NCBI GenBank assembly: GCA_017548445.1
Contig: JAFYZZ010000083.1
Location: forward strand, 1 to 64,000
Direction of reading: 5' to 3'
DNA: 64,000 bases
DNA from: Bacteroidales bacterium
GTDB lineage: Bacteria; Bacteroidota; Bacteroidia; Bacteroidales; UBA932
Under the pieces are notes generated by a model. That model saw only the letters and a program-made list of their open reading frames with translations. It made no database searches and had not been told where the DNA came from. The translations under genes and the position numbers were made by a program. Below, piece by piece: positions 50,687 through 59,651 of this stretch (within the stretch, counting starts at the first letter, position 1; every line of letters starts with the position of its first letter).

Positions 50687-52066
50687 ATGAAAAGAAGAGT
50701 TAAGGAAGGTGAGGCGATCTCTCATTATCAGGCATACCAGCCAATGGACATCGCCATTGGAGATGCTAATAGTGGGCCCATACTCCACCGGTTGCCGCCT
50801 ACTACAGCAACCCGAGTTGCTAACCAAAAGGGGACTCACCAATGGATATCCTTTTTTCGCTCAGTTTTTCTGTTCCTTTTCCTTTATTTCTTTTTTTTTG
50901 ATCCGGACTTTTCTTTTATCAAATGGATATCAAGTGCGTATTTATTATATTTCTTTGCCTTTTTGTATTTCCTTCTTCATTCAAAAGAGCTAATCAAAAT
51001 TGCTTCCCGCTTTCAAAGAGAGCTTCTGGTCCTTTTGTCAATCTTCGTTTATTCTATTTTTAGGACTATCATTGGGGGTGAAGCGGGCTATGTGTTTGTG
51101 CATTTTCGAATGTTGTTGGATATCTTTGTTCTTCCTATTTGTTTTGTTTACTTGTGTCATTCATGGAAAATAACATCTAAGTGCGCGATTCGTTGGTTTT
51201 TAGTCGTGGGATCTGTTGCTGCGATTCTTTCGTGCCTTTGTTTTTTGATCCCCTCATTTAATATATATGTCCGCTACACATTACTAGCATTTGAAGAAGA
51301 TTCCTATCTTTTGACTAATCTTAATCGAGGTTTTGGTATTGCTAGTACTTTAACCAGTGCATATGCTAGCGCTCTTTCTGTTATTACATGTTTTGGCTTA
51401 GTTTATAGTGCAAATAATAAATGGTTCTTCTTGATGGTTCCATTTATGATTGTGGCAATGATGGTTTGTGCCAGGACATCATTTGTTCTCTTGATATTCG
51501 GGGTATTCGTTTATTTATTGGCACATGGCAATCGAGGTTCTCTTTTTATTGTTGCTGCGCTAGTCTTGTTGTTATACATTATTATTTGCATTGCGATTGA
51601 AAAAGAAACCGAGATGGGGGTAACGATAGCATGGGCTTTGGATTTTTTTAACCAGTTTTTTTCCGTGTTTGAAACCGGCTCCGTAGAAGGAACTACTGCA
51701 GAAAGATTGTTGGCCGAAGACTTGGTATGGCCAAATGGTTTATTTAATTGGATATTTGGTATAGGGAAAAATATTCTTCATAATGATACATCACAGATAA
51801 GATCTGACATCGGTTTTACTCGTCAATTGTTTTATGGCGGTATTATTTATCTTTATCTATTAATACAACTAGTAGTCACGATATGTAAACGAAGCCGAAA
51901 TAGGGTTTTTCGAGGTTTTGTTTTTTTGTTTTTAGTGGCATTTATCATTTTTAACTTTAAAGGTCAGTTCCTTCCAGATACAGCAGGCTTTAGAGTCTTT
52001 GTCCTTTTATACTTCATAACTCGATATGGCAATTTAAAGAAGGTAGTCTCAAATGCATATAGATAA
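50687..52066 (+). CDS. wzy: O-antigen/capsule polymerase (Wzy-like)
   Basis: 459 residues from ATG 50687 (the true start may be further in). Ten or more membrane helices, a loop after about 320 with TTAERLLAEDLVWPNGLFNW, and a hydrophobic end: the Wzy pattern with low sequence conservation. It polymerises flipped repeat units at the periplasmic face. The first about 55 residues are hydrophilic and encoded by a GC-richer, palindrome-containing patch (50741-50830), unlike a Wzy N-terminus. The next gene starts in its stop codon (TAATG). Confidence 0.78.
   Translation: MKRRVKEGEAISHYQAYQPMDIAIGDANSGPILHRLPPTTATRVANQKGTHQWISFFRSVFLFLFLYFFFFDPDFSFIKWISSAYLLYFFAFLYFLLHSKELIKIASRFQRELLVLLSIFVYSIFRTIIGGEAGYVFVHFRMLLDIFVLPICFVYLCHSWKITSKCAIRWFLVVGSVAAILSCLCFLIPSFNIYVRYTLLAFEEDSYLLTNLNRGFGIASTLTSAYASALSVITCFGLVYSANNKWFFLMVPFMIVAMMVCARTSFVLLIFGVFVYLLAHGNRGSLFIVAALVLLLYIIICIAIEKETEMGVTIAWALDFFNQFFSVFETGSVEGTTAERLLAEDLVWPNGLFNWIFGIGKNILHNDTSQIRSDIGFTRQLFYGGIIYLYLLIQLVVTICKRSRNRVFRGFVFLFLVAFIIFNFKGQFLPDTAGFRVFVLLYFITRYGNLKKVVSNAYR
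50741..50760. repeat. Perfect inverted repeat at the start of wzy
   Basis: CCAATGG (50741-50747) and CCATTGG (50754-50760) flank a six-base loop. Further pairs GGTTGC/GCAACC and AGCAAC/GTTGCT follow within 70 bases. The patch is GC-richer than its surroundings. Confidence 0.55.
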
Positions 52067-53193
52067 TGGCACGTTTTTATGTCCTTCATGAAGGATATTC
52101 TCCTTGTTCTGCTTCATCGGTACGCCTTTTGGGTTTGTTGAAAGAATTGTCAGCAAGGCAGATTGATACTAATGTAGTTTTTTTTCGAGTAGACGAAAAC
52201 CACAGTAAAGCACCGGATCTTCCCAAGATTAGTTATAGGTATTATGGAACGAAATTAGCAAAATGCCACTCAAGAGTGAAGAACCTTGCATATCTCTATT
52301 GGTATTCATATCGTTTTCGTAAGACCATAATTGAAGGTGATATTGTATATGCGTATGGTTGTGATAGATTAGTAACTCTATTGACAAAGAAAAGAATAAA
52401 TCTATTTCAAGAAAGAACGGAGCATCCTATGGTGCGCCATTTATTCGGAACAAATGTCCATAAGTATTTAATCGCATGTAAAAAACTATCCGGTCTTTTT
52501 GTGATATCTTCATCTTTAAAACAGTATTATGTGAGTAATGGTGTAGATGAAAATAAGATACATACTATTAATATGACAGTTGATCCTTCCCGCTTTATTG
52601 GATTGAAAAAAACTGTTATGGTCGATCGATATATAGCATACTGCGGGCAGCCTATGACAGAAAAAGATGGTGTTGATCAATTGATTAGAGCTTTTTCATT
52701 AGTTGTACGCGCAATTAAAGGCATCAAGCTTGTTATTATTGGGAAGATGCCATCAGACATTGAGTCATCTTATTTGTTTCAGTTAGGCAGAGAGCTTGGA
52801 ATAGAGAACAATATTCTTTTTACAGGAATTGTTCCATTTAATAACTTACCACAGACGTTAAAGGATTCTTGTCTGTTGGCATTGACTCGCCCCAACAACA
52901 TTCAGGCGAAATATGGTTTTCCGACAAAATTGGGAGAGTATCTTCTTACAGAGAATCCTGTGGTTGTAACCGCAGTCGGGGATATACCGTTGTTCCTTGA
53001 AGATAACAAATCAGCTTATTTGGTTGAGTCTGATGTACCAGAATTAATAGCAGATAAGATCATTTTCGCTTTGTCTCATCAAGAACTATCAAGGGAAATA
53101 GGTTTGAGGGGGAAAGAAGTTGCCTTAAAGTCCTTTAATTCACAGATAGAAGCAGAGAAGATTATCAATGTGATTTTTAATAATACATATTAG
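52066..53193 (+). CDS. Family 4 glycosyltransferase
   Basis: 375 residues with GT-B organisation: N-terminal acceptor domain, then ISSSLKQYYVSNGV, YIAYCGQPMTEKDGVDQLIRAF, GIVPFNNLPQTLKDSCLLALTRPN and GFPTKLGEYLLTENPVVVTAVGDIPLF, the usual donor-site region with Glu in the ExxLLT segment. A sugar transfer step on the lipid-linked unit is inferred. Confidence 0.86.
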   Translation: MARFYVLHEGYSPCSASSVRLLGLLKELSARQIDTNVVFFRVDENHSKAPDLPKISYRYYGTKLAKCHSRVKNLAYLYWYSYRFRKTIIEGDIVYAYGCDRLVTLLTKKRINLFQERTEHPMVRHLFGTNVHKYLIACKKLSGLFVISSSLKQYYVSNGVDENKIHTINMTVDPSRFIGLKKTVMVDRYIAYCGQPMTEKDGVDQLIRAFSLVVRAIKGIKLVIIGKMPSDIESSYLFQLGRELGIENNILFTGIVPFNNLPQTLKDSCLLALTRPNNIQAKYGFPTKLGEYLLTENPVVVTAVGDIPLFLEDNKSAYLVESDVPELIADKIIFALSHQELSREIGLRGKEVALKSFNSQIEAEKIINVIFNNTY

Positions 53194-53194
53194 T

Positions 53195-54409
53195 ATGACA
53201 ACAAAAGTGGTTCTCAACGTTGGAGTTCTAATATACCTATCATTATTTTGTGGTGTCTCGAAAGGGCAAGACATTGCGCTTTCTCCAAATTCCAGGGTAA
53301 ATGTAATCTCAGAATGGGATTTGCGGGGCCAGACTCTTGAGATTCCCCAAGGTGTAACCCTATATTTTAAAGAAGGCACGATTAAAAATGGAATCTTAAT
53401 AGGTAATGGGACACAAATTAAAGGCAGGAATACTGCCATTTTTGAAAATGTTGTGATTCAAGGTGATTGGATTGTCCCTAGGATTACAACAAAGATGTTT
53501 GTGGATTTATCTGAAGATAATTCTCTTCGAAATGTTTTTGCCTTAGCTAATCCTGACGTCAAGAATAGAATAGTTATAATAGGGGATTATAACTTTAATT
53601 TGACAAGTAATCGGGAAGTTGGCGTTTCTATTCCATCAAACACCAAAGTGTCTCTAAAGGGAAAGTTATTACTGCGGGCGAACTCCTTAATAAGTAATTC
53701 TATTGTCTTTATAGGAGGGAAAAACATCGTTTTATCGGGAGGTGGATCAATCGTTGGAGATAGTGAGACTCATTTGGGAACCGAGGGGGAATGGGGAATG
53801 GGTCTTGAAGTGTATGCTGGAGATAATGTAATTGTTAGAAATATAGAAATACGCAATTGCTGGGGGGATTGTGTTTATATTGGTCATCAGTCAAAAAATA
53901 TTTCTCTAATAGAATGCTCATTACGTGGGGGACGACGACAGGGGATCTCCATAACTTCAGCTGATAATGTTTTGATTGATAAATGTGAGATCAAGGATAT
54001 TCGCGGCACTCATCCTCAGAATGGAATCGCGATAGAACCCAATTCTGGTTTATTTGTGCAGGATATCACAATCTCGAATGTCGTTCTTAATTCTTGTGGC
54101 GGATGCGGCATCGCTGTTTATGGAAAGGCAAGTAACGCGCATATCGGTTTGGTTAATATTATAAACTGCCAAATAGGAGAATGTGGTAATGCGTTGGCAT
54201 TTCGAAGTGCAGATAGGGTCATCTTGAAAGGGTCGAGCATTTCTTCGGGAAAAGAGATACCTATTTTTGTTGAAGATGTCCAGGAAACAATAATAAAGAA
54301 TAATCATATTTTTACTTTTGCGCTGAAGTGTTTTGAAACGAAGAGAGATTCAGTAGTCTTTGAGAATAATACAGTAATTAAACCCATCATTCCTTCAAGT
54401 GACTTATAA
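53195..54409 (+). CDS. Secreted right-handed parallel beta-helix protein
   Basis: 404 residues. Signal peptide MTTKVVLNVGVLIYLSLFCG ending near SKGQD, then repeated beta-helix coils rich in Asn/Ile/Val (NVIVRNIEIRNC, NISLIECSLRGG, NVLIDKCEIKD, DITISNVVLNSC). Such folds are found in polysaccharide lyases, C5-epimerases (AlgG) and hydrolases. Lying just before an MBOAT and an SGNH gene, it may epimerise or trim the polymer in the periplasm. No catalytic residues can be assigned by eye. Its last 11 bases overlap the next gene. Confidence 0.8.
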   Translation: MTTKVVLNVGVLIYLSLFCGVSKGQDIALSPNSRVNVISEWDLRGQTLEIPQGVTLYFKEGTIKNGILIGNGTQIKGRNTAIFENVVIQGDWIVPRITTKMFVDLSEDNSLRNVFALANPDVKNRIVIIGDYNFNLTSNREVGVSIPSNTKVSLKGKLLLRANSLISNSIVFIGGKNIVLSGGGSIVGDSETHLGTEGEWGMGLEVYAGDNVIVRNIEIRNCWGDCVYIGHQSKNISLIECSLRGGRRQGISITSADNVLIDKCEIKDIRGTHPQNGIAIEPNSGLFVQDITISNVVLNSCGGCGIAVYGKASNAHIGLVNIINCQIGECGNALAFRSADRVILKGSSISSGKEIPIFVEDVQETIIKNNHIFTFALKCFETKRDSVVFENNTVIKPIIPSSDL

Positions 54410-54920
54410 AGAGTATAAAGAGTGTAGACTTCTTGATTCAGCACGTTTTAGTGTCGAAAAGAAGCAGCCTTTTTTTTTGAAGAGGGGATTGGCAACATAT
54501 TCTCTCATAAAAAGATTAAGACAGATTCAATTTTTGCAGGGGAAAAAATACCTTGTACCACTTTATTTCTTATTAAGAATATATTATCATCATTTGTGTC
54601 TGAAATATGGTTGTGATATCCCTAGTCATCTTAATGTTTCTGGGGGGTTAAAGATTTTACATAGTTGGGGAGTAGTAATCAATTCAAAAGCAATTATTGG
54701 TAAAAATTGCACTATTATTTCTGGAGTTTTGATTGGTTCGAAAGACAATGGTGTCCCTGTCATAGGAGATAATGTTTACATTGGTGCTCATGCTATTATT
54801 ATAGGCCGAATTCGGGTTGGGAACAACGTTACAATAGGGGCTGGAAGTGTTGTCGTCAAGGACATTCCGGATAATAGTGTTGTCGCGGGTAATCCTGCAC
54901 GAATTATAAATAAAAGATGA
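54399..54920 (+). CDS. CysE/LbH-type acetyltransferase
   Basis: 173 residues from a GTG overlapping the beta-helix gene. The C-terminal half shows left-handed beta-helix repeats: INSKAIIGKNCTIISGVLIGSK, GDNVYIGAHAIIIGRIRVGNNVTIGAGSVV and the ending VVAGNPARII common to serine acetyltransferase-like sugar acetyltransferases. Acetyl-CoA-dependent O-acetylation of a sugar in the cytoplasm is likely. Confidence 0.85.
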   Translation: MTYKEYKECRLLDSARFSVEKKQPFFLKRGLATYSLIKRLRQIQFLQGKKYLVPLYFLLRIYYHHLCLKYGCDIPSHLNVSGGLKILHSWGVVINSKAIIGKNCTIISGVLIGSKDNGVPVIGDNVYIGAHAIIIGRIRVGNNVTIGAGSVVVKDIPDNSVVAGNPARIINKR

Positions 54921-54981
54921 GTGGTATTGCGATTGTCAATATTACGGTGTCGAGGATAAGGATGAAATAATCGAGGCTTAT

Positions 54982-56424
54982 ATGACATTTAATTCATTTG
55001 TCTTTTGGTTGGCTTTCCCGTGTATCTTTTTGATTCACTGGCTTCTTCCTGATAAAATTTCGATAAGGAAGACAAAAACTGTTGATGAGCGTGTTATACG
55101 GCCAAGAAATGTTTTTCTCATTATTGTTAGTTATCTGCTCTATGCCAATTGGAAACCGTCATTTCTGTTTATTCTGGTATTCATAACTCTATCGACCTTT
55201 TGGGGAGCGAAATATGTTGCTTCCTTTGATCGAAATCGAAAAAGAGCATTTGTTTGTGTTTGGTCGCTGATTATACTTTCCCCTTTGTTGGTTTTCAAGT
55301 ATTACAATTTTATAAATGAAAGTGTATGGTCAATTCTTTCATCTCTAGGGGTACGATATGAATTGCATGGTCTCAATTGGGCTATTCCTATTGGGATATC
55401 GTTCTATTCATTCCAGGCGTTGGGCTATTTCCTTGATGTCTATTACGGACGAACAACCGTTGAACGATCTTTCATTGATTATGTTTTATTCATTTCTTTC
55501 TTTCCGCAGATTTTTTCCGGCCCTATTAGCAAGGCAAAAGAATTGCTGCCTCAAATAAAGCAAGAGAGAAAATTTTATTATCAAGAAGGTGTTCAGGGTC
55601 TCAAGTTTATCCTATGGGGTATGTTCTTGAAGTTGGTGCTGGCCGATCGGTTGGGATTATACGTAGATAAGGTCATTTCTGATTATGAAATGTATTCCGG
55701 GGGGACTTGCATTCTTGCTGCTGTTTTCTACTCCATACAGATATATGGCGATTTTGCTGGATATTCTTATATGGCTGTCGGTGTTTCTAAGACACTTGGT
55801 TTTAACTTGGTTAATAACTTTATGCGTCCATATTTCTCTGTGAGTATTACTGACTTTTGGAGAAGATGGCACATCTCCCTTTCCAGATGGCTCAAAGACT
55901 ATATCTACATCCCTTTGGGCGGAAGCCGATGTTCAAAATTGAAGAATTTCTGGAATATTTTTATAACTTTTTTGGTCAGCGGAATATGGCATGGTGCGAA
56001 TTGGACTTATATTGTTTGGGGAATCATCCACGGCGTTGCCCAGATTATTGAGAAAGCTTTAGGATTGAATAAGGTAGAATCTAAAGGAGTTATTCGACTG
56101 ATTCGAATTGTAGGAACCTTTATTGTGGTCACATCAGCGTGGGTTTTCTTCCGTATGCCAACGATTGGAGATGCATTTCATTTTATTAGGCATTCGTTTT
56201 CTGAATTGAGCCTCCCGTCTGTTTTATCTGTCACCAATTTCGCCATTTATTTAATAGCTATTGCTATTGTGGTGTTTAAGGAGACCCGGGAAGAATTCTT
56301 TTCGATGAGAGGAAGGTTTTTCAACCTTAAACTCGTTCGATGGATGGAATATGTAGTGGCTTTTTGCTTGATTCTTTTATGCGGAGCCTTAGATAGCGGT
56401 TCTTTCATTTACGGCAGTTTCTGA
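54982..56424 (+). CDS. MBOAT-family O-acyltransferase (AlgI-like)
   Basis: 480 residues, ten or more membrane helices. Motifs: LNWAIPIGISFYSFQALGYFLDVY, FFPQIFSGPISKAKELLPQI, GDFAGYSYMAVGVSKTLGFNLVNNF, FWRRWHISLSRWLKDYIYIPLGGSR and the invariant His in SGIWHGANWTYIVWGIIHG. It moves acetyl groups across the inner membrane for O-acetylation of exopolysaccharide. The SGNH partner gene follows two bases later. Confidence 0.93.
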   Translation: MTFNSFVFWLAFPCIFLIHWLLPDKISIRKTKTVDERVIRPRNVFLIIVSYLLYANWKPSFLFILVFITLSTFWGAKYVASFDRNRKRAFVCVWSLIILSPLLVFKYYNFINESVWSILSSLGVRYELHGLNWAIPIGISFYSFQALGYFLDVYYGRTTVERSFIDYVLFISFFPQIFSGPISKAKELLPQIKQERKFYYQEGVQGLKFILWGMFLKLVLADRLGLYVDKVISDYEMYSGGTCILAAVFYSIQIYGDFAGYSYMAVGVSKTLGFNLVNNFMRPYFSVSITDFWRRWHISLSRWLKDYIYIPLGGSRCSKLKNFWNIFITFLVSGIWHGANWTYIVWGIIHGVAQIIEKALGLNKVESKGVIRLIRIVGTFIVVTSAWVFFRMPTIGDAFHFIRHSFSELSLPSVLSVTNFAIYLIAIAIVVFKETREEFFSMRGRFFNLKLVRWMEYVVAFCLILLCGALDSGSFIYGSF

Positions 56425-56425
56425 T

Positions 56426-57337
56426 ATGAGAAAATTCATTGTTCATATTATATTTTTCTTTCTTCTCGTTTCGATAGTAGATATTGTTGCGGGACAAGTT
56501 TTTTGGTACTTGCAGTCTAAAGTAGCGAATGGACGCACTGGCGCAGAGTATCATCTTTGTAAGGAATCTTACGAAGATATTCTTGTAATGGGCTCTTCCC
56601 GGGCTTCACATCACTATGTTCCAAGTGTTTTTTCCGATAGTCTGGGTATGAGTTGTTTCATTGCAGGACAAGACGGAAATGGAATCATTCTTCAGTATGG
56701 TCGATGGAAGATGATTTCTGAACGCTATTCGCCTAAGTTGATTATCTATGATGTTTCTGTTGATTTTGATTTGCGGGAGAACGATAATTTCCGGTATATT
56801 GATAGATTAAAGCCATATTCTCGAGATGTTGCCGTATGGGACTATTTGCGCAAATTATTCCCATTGGAGGGAGTAAAATTATTCTCGCAGTTGTATCGTT
56901 ACAATTACAAATTTCTCGAAATAGTTTCTGATTGTCGGTTAAAAAATAAGAGTGATCAAAACGGATATATTCCTTTGTTCGGATCGATTCGAGACGAGAT
57001 TGTTCGACGAGACGTTCCAGCGGAAGCGGCTTCTTTTCCTATTGATTCAGTGAAACTCTCTTTCTTGGTTAAATTAGTTGAAGAAGTTCGAGATCAAGGC
57101 GGGAAGATGGTTTTTGTTGTTTCTCCGTATTGGAAATCGATTCGCTATGACTACTCTTCTCTCCAGGCTCTTGCTATGGGATTGGATGTCCCGCTATTCG
57201 ATTATTCATACACTTCGGGTTTTAGTGATAATCGGGATTTATTTGAGGATTCCTCTCATTTAAATGACTTAGGGGCGACGTTGTTTTCTCAAGATCTTGT
57301 CAAAAAAATCAAGGCGTTTCTTGAATGCGGCCTATAA
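56426..57337 (+). CDS. SGNH-type membrane-anchored acetyltransferase partner (AlgJ/DltD-like)
   Basis: 303 residues. An N-terminal membrane anchor (FIVHIIFFFLLVSIVDIVAG), then the nucleophile motif VMGSSRASHHY, and DSSHLNDLGA near the C-terminus with the Asp/His pair. SGNH-fold partners of MBOAT proteins transfer acyl groups to the polymer in the periplasm. Its pairing with the MBOAT gene matches the AlgI/AlgJ arrangement. The 160 bases after it contain no gene. Confidence 0.82.
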   Translation: MRKFIVHIIFFFLLVSIVDIVAGQVFWYLQSKVANGRTGAEYHLCKESYEDILVMGSSRASHHYVPSVFSDSLGMSCFIAGQDGNGIILQYGRWKMISERYSPKLIIYDVSVDFDLRENDNFRYIDRLKPYSRDVAVWDYLRKLFPLEGVKLFSQLYRYNYKFLEIVSDCRLKNKSDQNGYIPLFGSIRDEIVRRDVPAEAASFPIDSVKLSFLVKLVEEVRDQGGKMVFVVSPYWKSIRYDYSSLQALAMGLDVPLFDYSYTSGFSDNRDLFEDSSHLNDLGATLFSQDLVKKIKAFLECGL

Positions 57338-57501
57338 TCATTTTTATTCTGGTTTCTTGATGGGAACGTCGTTTCTTATTGTGTTGAGAGTTTTCTCCCT
57401 TTTCGGTTATTTTTCTTACTATGTAGAGCTTTAAAATGTATGGCGCGCGGGTTTTTTATGTTTTGAATACCCAACAGCCTTTGTGAAAGTAGTTTTAGGT
57501 G
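57338..57501. other. 164-base gap without a gene
   Basis: AT-rich, with no open frame longer than about 25 codons and no recognisable promoter. I see nothing functional. Confidence 0.5.
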
Positions 57502-58581
57502 ATGAAAAATGTAAAATTGTTCGTTTCTTGTTGCACCTTGAATCACGGAGGCGCAGAACGGGTTTTATCCATATTGTCTTCATCTCTTGCAGATTCTTTT
57601 GCTCAAGTCAGTTTTTTGATGTGGGTTGATGCGCCTGTTTTTTACCAAATTGATACGAGGGTTCGATTGATTAATATAACAAAACAGGCTGGGTCATCGC
57701 GCTTCTTGCCAAGGATGAGGTGGTTTCGACGTTTTATTATTCAAGAACGGCCGAATTTGATACTTTCTTTTCTCGCTCCCTTCAATATGCTGGTCTTGGC
57801 TTCTTTACTCGGAATCAGAACCAAAGTGATCGTGGCGGAACGGAATGACCCTCATTTTTTGAGAGGTGGTCGATTGATGGAAAAGGCCCGCGATGCATTA
57901 TATGGAAGAGCGGAGTGCATACTTGCCCAGACCGATAACATCAAATCGTATTTCAAAGGTAAGTTGAATGAGAAAACGGTTGTAATATATAATCCGGTTT
58001 TGATAAACCCCTCGCTAGTGGGAAGTGGTTTGCTCGTGCAAAAACAAAAACGGATTGTTTCCGTGGCAAGGTTGGAAAAACAGAAGAGGCACGATGTGCT
58101 CATTCGAGCATTTGCGCGTTTTTATTTACGACATCAGGATTATTCTTTGACTATTTATGGAGACGGACCTTTACGCGAGAATCTGGCGGCCTTGGTCCAC
58201 TCTTTGGGAATGGAAGGAAAAGTGTCCCTCCCCGGCGTGAGTAAGACTGTTATGGAAGAAATCCGGGATGCCGAATTATTTGTACTGGCCTCAACTCACG
58301 AGGGGATGTCTAATGCTATGCTTGAAGCTATGTGTATAGGCCTTCCTTGTTTGTGTACAAGAGTATCGGGGGCTGTCGACTTAATAGAAGACGGGAAGAA
58401 TGGTATGCTCGTTGACGTGAATGATGAAAATGGTTTGGTGGAGAAAATGACTTTTATTATCGAACACCCGGAGATAAGGCAGACCATAGGATTAGAGGCG
58501 GTTAAAGTATATGAAAAACTTAGAGCGGATATAATCTCGAAACAGTGGATAGATGTCCTTGATTCATTCATTGATGTTTAA
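57502..58581 (+). CDS. Family 4 glycosyltransferase
   Basis: 359 residues from ATG 57502 (a GTG three bases earlier is possible). NHGGAERVLSILSSSLAD, VAERNDP, IVSVARLEKQKRHDVLIRAFARF, GDGPLRENLAALVHSLGMEGKVSLPG and ASTHEGMSNAMLEAMCIGLPC with the Glu-rich donor motif mark the GT4 family. Typical of GalNAc- or amylovoran-type transferases; sugar unknown. Confidence 0.9.
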   Translation: MKNVKLFVSCCTLNHGGAERVLSILSSSLADSFAQVSFLMWVDAPVFYQIDTRVRLINITKQAGSSRFLPRMRWFRRFIIQERPNLILSFLAPFNMLVLASLLGIRTKVIVAERNDPHFLRGGRLMEKARDALYGRAECILAQTDNIKSYFKGKLNEKTVVIYNPVLINPSLVGSGLLVQKQKRIVSVARLEKQKRHDVLIRAFARFYLRHQDYSLTIYGDGPLRENLAALVHSLGMEGKVSLPGVSKTVMEEIRDAELFVLASTHEGMSNAMLEAMCIGLPCLCTRVSGAVDLIEDGKNGMLVDVNDENGLVEKMTFIIEHPEIRQTIGLEAVKVYEKLRADIISKQWIDVLDSFIDV

Positions 58582-58661
58582 GTTTCTCTTCAAAATAGTT
58601 CTCGCTATGCATATTAAATAGTTAATTAATCTGTTATTGTTAAACGAATCTATTCTTTTTT

Positions 58662-59636
58662 ATGATATACAAACAGTTATTATTCCCAACCGAATCGGTT
58701 TTCCTTGTTACAGGCGGAGCTGGTTTCATCGGTTCCAACTTATGTGAAGCGTTATTGAAACTAGGTCACAAGGTTCGTTGTCTTGATGATCTGAGTACTG
58801 GCAAGCAGGCTAATGTGGACCTTTTCATAGGCAGCCCAAACTATAAATTCATCAAAGGGGACATCAAAGACCAGGAAGTTTGTATAAAGGCTAGTAAAGG
58901 AGTTGACTATATCTTGCACCAGGCGGCGTGGGGTAGTGTCCCGCGCTCGATCGAGATGCCGCTTTTCTACTGCGCCAACAATATCCAAGGCACCGTGAAT
59001 ATGATGGAAGCAGCGCGGCAGAACAAAGTGAAGACCTTCGTGTATGCCTCTTCCAGTTCCGTCTACGGCGACGAAGAGCACCTCCCCAAGAAGGAAGGCA
59101 TCGAAGGCAACCTGCTCAGCCCATACGCCTTAACCAAACGGGCTGATGAAGAATGGGCAAAGCAATATTCAAAGCATTACGGCCTGAAAACAATCGGCCT
59201 AAGATATTTCAACGTCTTCGGCTGCCGCCAGGATCCGTATGGGGCATATGCCGCCGTCATCCCCAAGTTCATCAAGCAGCTACTGAACGACGAACGCCCG
59301 ACCATCAACGGCGACGGCCGGCAGAGCCGCGACTTCACTTACATCGAGAATGTGATCGAAGCCAACCTCAAAGCCTGCTTGGCCCCCGACGAGGCCAGTG
59401 GCGAGGCTTTCAACATAGCCTACGGTGGCCGCGAGTACCTGATCGACATCTACTATGCCCTCACCAAAGCCCTGGGCAAAGACATCGAACCGTACTTCGG
59501 CCCCGACCGCAAAGGCGACATCAAGCACAGCAATGCCGACATCAGCAAGGCGCGGCGACTGCTGGGTTACGACCCGCAGTACGATTTCGAGCGCGGACTG
59601 AATGAGGCAATCGAATGGTATAAATCCAATCTATAA
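58662..59636 (+). CDS. tviC: UDP-N-acetylglucosamine 4-epimerase (TviC/WbpP type)
   Basis: 324 residues. FLVTGGAGFIGSNLCEALLKLGHKVRCLDDLSTG, HQAAWGSVPRSIEMP, YASSSSVYGDEE and SPYALTKRADEEWA (Tyr/Lys pair); the SVPRSI motif marks group 3 epimerases (WbpP). Interconverts UDP-GlcNAc and UDP-GalNAc (or the acid forms). The first about 250 bases are AT-rich and the rest GC-rich with C-ending codons, so a recombination joint near 58.9 kb is likely. Paired with tviB. Confidence 0.93.
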   Translation: MIYKQLLFPTESVFLVTGGAGFIGSNLCEALLKLGHKVRCLDDLSTGKQANVDLFIGSPNYKFIKGDIKDQEVCIKASKGVDYILHQAAWGSVPRSIEMPLFYCANNIQGTVNMMEAARQNKVKTFVYASSSSVYGDEEHLPKKEGIEGNLLSPYALTKRADEEWAKQYSKHYGLKTIGLRYFNVFGCRQDPYGAYAAVIPKFIKQLLNDERPTINGDGRQSRDFTYIENVIEANLKACLAPDEASGEAFNIAYGGREYLIDIYYALTKALGKDIEPYFGPDRKGDIKHSNADISKARRLLGYDPQYDFERGLNEAIEWYKSNL

Positions 59637-59651
59637 ACAATTCCCCATCAT

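Noticed and set aside
50623..50703. 26-residue hydrophobic open frame before wzy
   Set aside because: It overlaps the wzy start in another frame. It could be a broken N-terminus of an older polymerase, but nothing supports expression.
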